From Sambucus nigra (lineage: Eukaryota; Streptophyta; Magnoliopsida; Dipsacales; Adoxaceae): DNA of 64,000 nt. The translations under genes and the position numbers were made by a program. The stretch is taken from NCBI GenBank assembly GCA_949130495.1, contig OX422216.1, positions 367,560,605 through 367,624,604 of the forward strand, written 5' to 3'. The notes beneath the pieces are model-generated. The model was not told the origin of the DNA. It saw only the letters and a program-made list of their open reading frames with translations, and ran no database searches. Each line of letters begins with the position of its first letter. The first letter of the stretch is position 1. Shown piece by piece: positions 56,681 through 64,000 of this stretch.

Positions 56681-59600
56681 TGTAATACCCCGTGAATTTA
56701 ATGACTTTTAAAATGTGTTATATATTATATTAATGGATCAATTGGATTTTATTATAAATTAATTCATTCGGGTTTTATCCGAATTGTGGATATTAAAGTG
56801 AATGATTCTGTATATTACTTAAAGATATTTAGGTAATATATGATTATGATGTTATTGATATTGCGGTGAGTCATTAATTTCGTAATTCAAATTTTTAGTC
56901 GGATGTGGTATGGAACGTGTCGGGACAAATTTGTTAAATTAAAAGGAAAAATTATTTTTACATCAACCTCATAGCCGTTTCGACTGCGTCGTTGCATCCC
57001 AAAGGGTTGAAATAGTCAGAAAAATCTATTTGGATGTTGCTTTTGAGTCTCAGGTCATTTGGAAATGAAAAGGCAACCCAAAATGGCATTTTGGTTATTT
57101 TTACAAGGGGGTGAATAGTGATTTCGAATTTTGTTTTATTATAAATATTTGGAGATTAGTTGTACGTGGGTTCATTCATCTCTTCTACACAAAATTGAGA
57201 GGCCGTCTTCTTAGAGAGAGTGAAAGGTTGCATGGGAGAAGAGAAGCTTGCTTGGAAAGGAGGAGAACCAAAGACCAAAGGCCACCACCATCAACCACCA
57301 CTGGAAGTTGGCCGCAGAAAGGGAGAACCACCTTTTTTATTAAACTTCAAAGGATCAAATCTTCATTAGAGGCAAGTATTTGATGATTGGAATTTAATTT
57401 TGTATATTTTCGATGTTAGGATAGTTATAAAAAGATGAGATTTTGCATGTTTGGAAGATAAATATGGAATTGTTAATGGATTTCTGGAAAATGGAACTAT
57501 GTAGGAATCAAACTCATGTTGTAAGTAGATAGTAATTCATGAAATAATCATAAATCTGTTGTAGAAATTCTGAGAATCATTGGTGTGTTCTTGAAGATAT
57601 CATGTTTATAAATTTCTGGAAAAATATGATGAATATATGCTTTTAATTCAAACTCTTGATGATTCTAGGGTGTTTAGATCATTAGAAATCATTTATATAT
57701 GTTGCTATATCATGTAGTAAGGATTATAAGGAATTTGGTTTGTTAATATGAAGGTTTGAATGATCAAAAGTGATGAAACCTGTAGTAGAAGAAATGCAAA
57801 AAATTGGGCTCATATCTAGGCAATCGATCGATCGACCTCCCCAGAATTCATGAAGTTGTTTCTTTTTATTGCTTGTTCTTATCCCAAATCTTTAGTAAAT
57901 CTTTGGTGATTATTAATTGGATATAATGGGACTTAGGGAAGATTATAAAGCCCTAGATAAGAATCGAATTAATGTGATTTGGATTTAATTGATTATAATT
58001 ATGATAATTAAATTGGAAAGAAATTTTGGTTACTAGATTCATGTGTTGGATTCAAATTGGTATGCATGGGGATTAAGGATAGGTCCAGTAGGGTAAAATG
58101 TTACATCACCTGGGCATCCTCAAGTTATAAGAGGGTTTAATCCCAGGAAAAAGAAGTTGTGTTTATAAGAGATTTAAAACTATCGGTTTTAACCCTAATT
58201 AAGGGAGAGTTTAATTCGTGGTAATTTGGGAGACAAGATGATATGGACCAGTAGGATATTAGTGATTTCTTACCGAATAAAATGTTGAGAAAAAACCTAT
58301 TTAAACCTTGAGTAATAAGTGAGACTCTGGCATAATTAAATTAAAGAAGTAAAGTCATAATATTTTTAATACGTGGGATTTAAGAGATATAATGCTACGT
58401 ATGGGAATTATCTTATGGTAGCGTGATTAACTTGTTGATATTATATCTATAGGTAGATAATAATGCCTATTTGATTGATTAATAATTTATGTGTATGACA
58501 TACCTAGCTTACCTGCTATCGATGGGAGGTTTGCACTGAGGGCAGTCATATCCTGATGAATCCATGGGATTTTTTATTTATCGCTCGAGAACATTGGTCT
58601 ACGAAAGACTTATCGGGGAGTTGATAAGTCCATTGACATTGTGTACGTAGGTATGTGAGTGACCCATGGATACGATAACTATGTTCGCCTCTAATTTGTG
58701 TGTTGTTGTTTGTGGTTCAAGGAATCCTTACCGAACCTTTTGTCCCCTATTCGATGACCTGCGATATTGGGACGTGATAGCAGAGTAATGCATGCGCCGC
58801 AGCTGTGACTCGGGGTGCCATATTATATACGTGTATATATATAATAAATGATTATATATGGTGGCTAAATCAATCTACTATGTGATAATTGTAGATAACT
58901 GTGAATAGAGAAAGAGAATTGAACTAAGTTAATGAACAGTTATTTTTATAGATTTGAAAAGCTTAATTCATATTAATGAGAAACTATTCATGTTAATGAG
59001 AAACGTATATGAATGATTATATTACGTATGGTATGGGACATACGGGGTTATGATATGGGATAGAATCATATTATGGGAATTAGTGAGGAGGAACCATTAA
59101 CTAGGAGGTTAATAAGAAACGTTAAGTGTGCACTCTAGATGAGAGGTGAGAATAGCAAGTGATAGTTGGATACTAACATGTACATAATAAATGCTTCATT
59201 GCACTTGTTAAATACTTGATATTTTCAAAATCATTTTCACATCGGGCTCTGACCCGTTTACTTGTATATTCTCTTTTCTATTGTACCTTCTATATCAGGT
59301 GTTCAGCAGCAGGGATGCCAACCTTAGGGAATTATGACGAGCCATGGCGCTATGGAGTATTGCTTAGACGCCTATCTTCATTTTATTCACATTATGTAGT
59401 GTCCTTTTATTTAGGGCATGTCGCCCAAAGGAATTCAGTTATCTTCTTTCTATCTGAGTCATATAGTCTTGTACTCATGTCATTTTAATACTTTTGTTAT
59501 TGTTGGGATTACTGTATTGGATTATTATTTGGGAATGTTTATTCCAATTGCATTTAAATTCTTTTGAGTTATCTGTTCAGTTATTATTGTGGTAGAATAA

Positions 59601-59799
59601 AATGAGTAGTGTTATTCGTAAACTAAAAAAATTGATTTTGTTGAATTAAAATTTGGAAAGTTTTTAACACCAACTTAATTGGGTATTAGGTGATTAGTAA
59701 ATGTTTTCGACAGTGATGCTAAGAATGAGCCAACTGTATATTATGTTTTAATTTGGTATGGGACTGGTCACCCTGAATTTAATTAGGCGGAGTGTTACA
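56681..59799 (+). repeat. 5' LTR of element C (3,119 bp)
   Basis: Starts TGTAATACCCCG, ends GGCGGAGTGTTACA. Promoter-like TATAAATA at 57140-57147 followed by a leader with ATTCATCTCTTCTACAC. One GATCGATC block at 57822-57840. Conserved boxes at 59238-59258 (ACATCGGGCTCTGACCCGTT), 59305-59320 (CAGCAGCAGGGATGCC) and 59414-59426 (hairpin). Frames at 57111-57383 and 59216-59488 recur in the 3' LTR simply because LTRs are duplicates. Confidence 0.92.
57140..57147 (+). promoter_or_regulatory. LTR TATA box of element C (5' LTR)
   Basis: TATAAATA, repeated in the 3' LTR at 61775-61782; about 460 bp from the LTR start. Confidence 0.5.
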
Positions 59800-59801
59800 G
59801 G

Positions 59802-59813
59802 TGGTATCAGAGC
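59802..59813 (+). other. Primer binding site of element C
   Basis: TGGTATCAGAGC, perfect match to the initiator tRNA-Met site, two bases (GG) after the LTR end. Confidence 0.92.
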
Positions 59814-61299
59814 ATCAGGTTCTAGTGTCCTTTAGGGTCTGTACGTCTTACTGTGTTTTCAGCTTAGCGTTCTTTGATGTAGAGCCCTATGTTTAGGATT
59901 GTTGATTTCCTTGGTGAGATTTCATTCGCCTACTATAACGTATATATTAGTGAATATTATTTGTGTTCAGACGTGTTCGTATAAGAAGTATGGCAGATGA
60001 GGGCCATTGGACAGATAGCGGAGGTCGTACTTAGGAGGTTATGAAGTATGTTCGAGGATGATGACCGTAATCGAGGTCACCCCTATTATGGCACGAGAGG
60101 CCAGGACTGTAAAGACGGTTATGACGCAGCCTACAAATTCCAAGTGCTGCTATAGTTGAAGGTGAGGCCAAATTAGACTGTTGGGGAGAGTCATCAGTAC
60201 AAGTTCTAGAAATGCGAAAATTGGGTGTGTTACTCAAAGAAGGCAATATATTCAAAGGCTTGGACATATAGTGGAGTGTGGTTAACTGGAACTGGAAATT
60301 TGGGGTAAAATTTTTCTCGACTCATCGGAGCAAAGTTATAATAGTGGGAGTCAACAACCACCACCCCCGAATGAGGGTATGTTTTCTATTTAAGGAGTTA
60401 TGAGGCGCGTAATGATTTACGTGAGGACCTTATATTTATTATTGCAATTCATATTGTGTGGGCAATAGGGTTACTAAAGTTAGTCTTTAGCAGTGTTATT
60501 TGCGTAGACTCGTCGAGGGGTTATGGGACACCTATAGTTTTACATGTTATCACGTGGGTCTAATTTTATCATGGAGTTATTTACATTAGGCAGGTCCGAA
60601 CATGATGTGACTATCGGCGTGGATTGACTTATGGTATATGAGAGAGTATGGACTATTATATCTAGCATTTTGTCTTTACCAAGAGAATAGATGAGTAGAC
60701 TTTTATTTGAAATCGATAAATCCATAGAGAAGTTATATACTATTGACTAAGGACCTGAGGAGTTTCGATGACAGACTACTTTAGGTAGTAGTGTATCGGG
60801 GGGTTCCTTTTTTTGGATTTCGCTTGCGAGACACCCCACACATGAAACTGATAAACATTGGGAGTTGAAATAAGTTAGGTCTTTAGGATATGAGTTTATA
60901 ACCTTTGCGATAAATCAGAGTATTATGCGGGTAATCATATCCATATTATAATGAAAGATGTACGATAGGGTGTATGAGCACCCTAGATGGTTGGATTGTA
61001 GTATTTTTCATACTTGTGAAACAGTAAGTAGTTGTGACTCCAGAATTTATTTACTTAATGATTAAGGATTACTTTTTCCCAAACTTTGTTACGATGATGG
61101 TATAGGGAAGATTGGGTAAAGCTTAAATTCGATTCAGTTGAAATTATAAGGTGAGGCTTGGAGTATAACATCAATGGGGATTTTCATTAATGTATTGTAT
61201 GGGCGGTACGACTTAGATTACTTGCGATGTGAGATTTATACTCAGAGTTGACCGTACCTATATGATTTGTCTTTCCGAATTTCAGGACAAAATTCTGTT
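59814..61299 (+). other. Interior of element C: no intact gene
   Basis: A possible gag start, ATGGCAGATGAGGGCCATTGG at 59991, is followed by a stop after 14 codons and frequent stops afterwards. The conserved 62-bp block lies at 60787-60848 (opposite strand wording). No protease, RT, RNase H, integrase or chromodomain motif can be read in any frame. Confidence 0.75.
60787..60848 (+). repeat. Conserved ~62-bp block, copy 3
   Basis: Reads AGTAGTGTATCGGGGGGTTC, GGATTTCGCTTGCGAGACAC and CCCACACATGAAAC; the reverse complement matches the copies at 23076 and 29377. Confidence 0.8.
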
Positions 61300-61314
61300 A
61301 TAAGGGGGGGAGTA
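61300..61314 (+). other. Polypurine tract of element C
   Basis: ATAAGGGGGGGAGTA directly before TGTACTACCCCG. Note that the 3' LTR starts TGTACTACC where the 5' LTR has TGTAATACC. Confidence 0.85.
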
Positions 61315-64000
61315 TGTACTACCCCGTGATTTTAAAGACTTTTAAAATGTGTTATATATTAAATTAATGGATTAATTCGATTTTATTATAAATTAATTCA
61401 TTTGGGTTTTATCCGAATTGTGGATGTTAAAATGAATGATTTTGTATATTACTTAAAGATATTTAGGTAATATATGATTATGAAGTTATTGATATTGCGG
61501 TGAGTTATTAATTTCGTAATTTGAATTTTTAGTCGGACACGGTATGGGACGTGTCGGGACAAATTTGTTAAATTAAAAAGGAAACGTATTGTTACATCCA
61601 CCTTATAGTCATTTTGACTGCGTTGTCTCATCCGGAAGGGTTGAAATAGTCAGAAAAGTCTATTTGGATGTTGGTTTTGAGTCTCGGGTCATTTGGAAAT
61701 GAAAAGACAGCCCAAACGGGCATTTTGGTTATTTTTACAAGGGGGATAAATAGTGATTTTGGATTTCGTCTTATTATAAATATTTGGAGATTAGTTGTAC
61801 GTGGGTTCATTCATCTCTTCTACACAAAATTGAGAGGTCATCTTCTTAGAGAGAGTGAAAGGTTGCTTGGGAGAAGAGAAGCTTGCTTGGAAATGAGGAG
61901 AACCAAAGACCAAAGGTCACCACCATCAACCACCACCGGAAGTTGGCCGGAGAAAGGGAGAACCACCTGTGTTATTCAACTCCAAAGGATCAGATCTTCA
62001 TTAGAGTCAAGTATCTGATGATTGCAATCTAAGTTTGTATATATTCCATGTTAGAATAGTTATAAAAAGATGAGATTTTACATGTTTGGAAGATAAAGAT
62101 AGAGTTGTTAATGGATTTCTGGAAAATGGAACTTTGTAGGAATCATACTCACGTTGTAGGTAGATAGTAATCCACGAAATAATCGTAAATCTGTTGAAGA
62201 AATTCTGAGAATCTTTGGTGTGTTCTTGAAGATATCATGTTTATAAATTTCTGGAAAAATAGGATGAATATATGCTTTTAATTCAAACTCTTGATGATTC
62301 TAGGGTGTTTAGAGCATTAGAAATCATTTATATATGTTGCTATATAATGTAGTAAGGATTATACGGAATTTGGGTTGTTAATATGAAGGTTTGAATGATC
62401 AAAAGTGATGAAACCCGTAATAGAAGAAATGCAGAAAACTTGGTTGATATCTGGGCGATCGATCGTTCGACCCCCTGCCTTCGATCGATCGACCTCCCTA
62501 GAATTCATGAAGTTGTTTCTTTTTAATGCTTGTTCTTATCCCAAACCTTTTGTAAATCTTTGGTGATTATTAATTGGATATAATGGGACTTAGGGAAGAT
62601 TAGTAAGCCCTAGATAAGAATCAAATTAATGTGATTGAGATTTAATTGATTAGAATTATGATAATTAAATTGGAAAGAAATTTCAGTTACTACATTCATG
62701 TGTTGGATTCAAATTGGTATGCATGGGGATTAAGGATAGGTCCAGTAGGGGAAAATGTTATATCACCTGGGCAGCATTAAGTTATAAGAGGGTTCAATCC
62801 TAGCAAAAGAAGTTGTGTTTATAAGAGATTTGAAACTATCGGTTTTAACCCTGATTAAGGGAGAGTTTAATTTGTGGTAATTTGGTAGATAAGATGATAT
62901 GGACCAGTAGGATATTAGTGATTTCTTACTGAATAAAATGTTGAGGAAAAACCTATTTAAACCTTGAGTAATGAGTGAGACTCTGGAATAATTCAATTAA
63001 AGAAGTAAAGTCATAATATTTTTAATACATGGGATTTAAGAGATATAATACTACGTATGGGAATTATCTTATGGTATCGTGATTACCTTGTTGATATTAT
63101 ATCTATAGGTAGATGATAATGCCTATTTGATTGATTGATAATTTATGTGTATGACATACCTAGCTTACTTGCTATCGATGGGAGGTTTGCACGTGAGGGA
63201 AGTCATATCCTGATGAATCCATGGGATTTTTGATTTGTCTCTCGAGAAATAGGTCTATGAAAGACTTATCGGGATTTGATAAGTTCGCTGACTGTGGGTA
63301 CGTAGGTATGAGCATGACCCATGGATACGATAACTATGTTCGCCTCTAATTTTTGTGTTGTTTGTCGTTCGAGGAATCCTTATCGAACCTTTAGTCCCCT
63401 ATTCGGTGACCTGCAATATTGGGACGTGATAGCAGAGTAATGCATGCACCGCAGCTGTGACTCGGGGTGCCGTATTATGAGAGGAGGGAATATCAAGTGA
63501 GAGATGAATACTAACATTTACATAATAAATGGTTTATTGCACTTGTTAAATACTTTCTATTTTCAAAATCATTTTCACATCGGGCTCTGACCCGTTTACT
63601 TGCATATTCTCTTTTCTATTGTACCTTCTATATTAGGTGTCCAGCAGTAGGGACGCCAACCTTAGGGAATTATGACGAGACATGGAGCTATGGAGTATTG
63701 CTTAGACGCCTATCTTCATTTGATTCACATTATGTAGTGTCCTTTTATTTAGGGCATGTCGCCCAAAGGAATTCAGTTATCTTCTTTCTATCTGAGTCAT
63801 ATAGTCTTGTACTCATGTCATTTTAATACTTTTGTTATTGTTGGGATTACCGTATTGGATTATTATTTGGGAATGTTTATTCCAATTGCACTTAAATTCT
63901 TTTGAGTTATCTGTTCAGTTATTATTGTGGTAGAATAAAATGAGTAGTGTTATTCGTAAACTAAAAAAATGATTTTGTTGAATTAAAATTTGGAAATTTT
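61315..64000 (+). repeat. 3' LTR of element C (truncated by the window end)
   Basis: Collinear with the 5' LTR at a few percent divergence, except for a ~310-bp deletion (5' LTR positions about 58826-59140 are missing near 63477) and ~20 extra bases at 62456-62495, where two GATCGATC blocks stand instead of one. TATA box at 61775-61782, hairpin box at 63752-63764. About 150-200 bp should remain beyond the window. Confidence 0.92.

Larger units (their letters stand above)
56681..64000 (+). mobile_element. Element C: large non-coding Tekay/Del-like retrotransposon derivative (LARD-like), runs off the window
   Basis: 5' LTR 56681-59799 (3,119 bp), primer site 59802-59813, interior of 1.5 kb without gag or pol, purine tract 61300-61314, 3' LTR from 61315 beyond the window. 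Just before the purine tract the sequence TTTCAGGACAAAATTCTG matches the conserved TTTCGGGGACGAAATTCT signature found ahead of the purine tract in Del/Tekay chromoviruses. Very long LTRs around a short non-coding interior are the definition of a LARD; movement would need proteins from a related element. The left flank TAGAT (56676-56680) is the presumed target duplicate. Confidence 0.88.

Noticed and set aside
61668..62018. 116-codon frame, matching a 90-codon frame at 57111-57383
   Set aside because: Both lie in the leader region of the two LTRs of element C; their similarity follows from LTR duplication, and the frame is not kept in the solo LTR.

Overview
This window is a repeat-dominated stretch of plant nuclear DNA, very probably from a eudicot: AT-rich, full of plant-type LTR retrotransposons (Ty3/gypsy of the Tat and Tekay/Del types, Ty1/copia), plant-type introns, TA/GA microsatellites, and one truncated fragment of a plant ATL RING-H2 gene. 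I see no intact host gene, rRNA, tRNA or CRISPR array. All identifications come from reading the sequence by eye; nothing was searched.

Layout. 1-2340: part of a Ty1/copia element on the minus strand (Gag end, primer site, LTR). 2340-6925: old non-repetitive-looking DNA with an ATL 5' fragment (3041-3296, +) and a decayed coiled-coil reading frame (4443-4703, -). 6926-19114: a complete but inactive Ty3/gypsy Tat-lineage element (called H), with LTRs, gag, protease, RT-RNase H, a second archaeal-type RNase H, integrase, a two-variant minisatellite, and a long antisense gene. 19115-21700: flanking DNA. 21698-22085: a foldback (MITE-like) element. 22100-32744: nested Tekay/Del-like LTRs: a solo LTR with a perfect 5-bp target duplication (24737-27710), a minus-strand LTR with primer site (28413-32059) and a truncated plus-strand LTR (32060-32744). 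32745-44858: decayed copia (minus strand, 36540-38370), a degenerate tandem satellite (34618-35215) and unassigned AT-rich DNA. 44859-47532: a plus-strand copia element (primer site, Gag start, RT-RNase H remnant) interrupted by an Ogre/Tat-like LTR (about 45199-46300, -). 47533-56680: a second Tat element (G, minus strand) carrying the same antisense gene as H but lacking pol. 56681-64000: a large non-coding Tekay-like retrotransposon derivative (C), two ~3.1-kb LTRs around a 1.5-kb interior, inserted into G's LTR; its 3' LTR runs off the window.

Most interesting: Tat element H carries on the antisense strand a gene of roughly 1,000 codons that can be read as four exons separated by three GT-AG introns (86, 78 and 213 bp) whose removal restores the frame each time. 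The same gene, start and intron places recur in the independent element G. Introns can persist in a retroelement only if the gene is antisense to the genomic RNA, so this looks like a genuine element-borne gene with its own transcript. Other points of note are a hairpin conserved in five LTRs with changing loops, a ~62-bp block conserved in three otherwise unlike places, and clusters of palindromic motifs built on GATCGATC and TTCGAACGA.

How the parts work together: in H the sense products (capsid, protease, RT with two RNase H domains, integrase) would have carried out particle formation, reverse transcription and insertion, primed at 7489-7503 and at the purine tract before 18537. All are now broken by stops, frameshifts or a lost catalytic residue. 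C, lacking coding capacity, would have depended on proteins from a related autonomous element.
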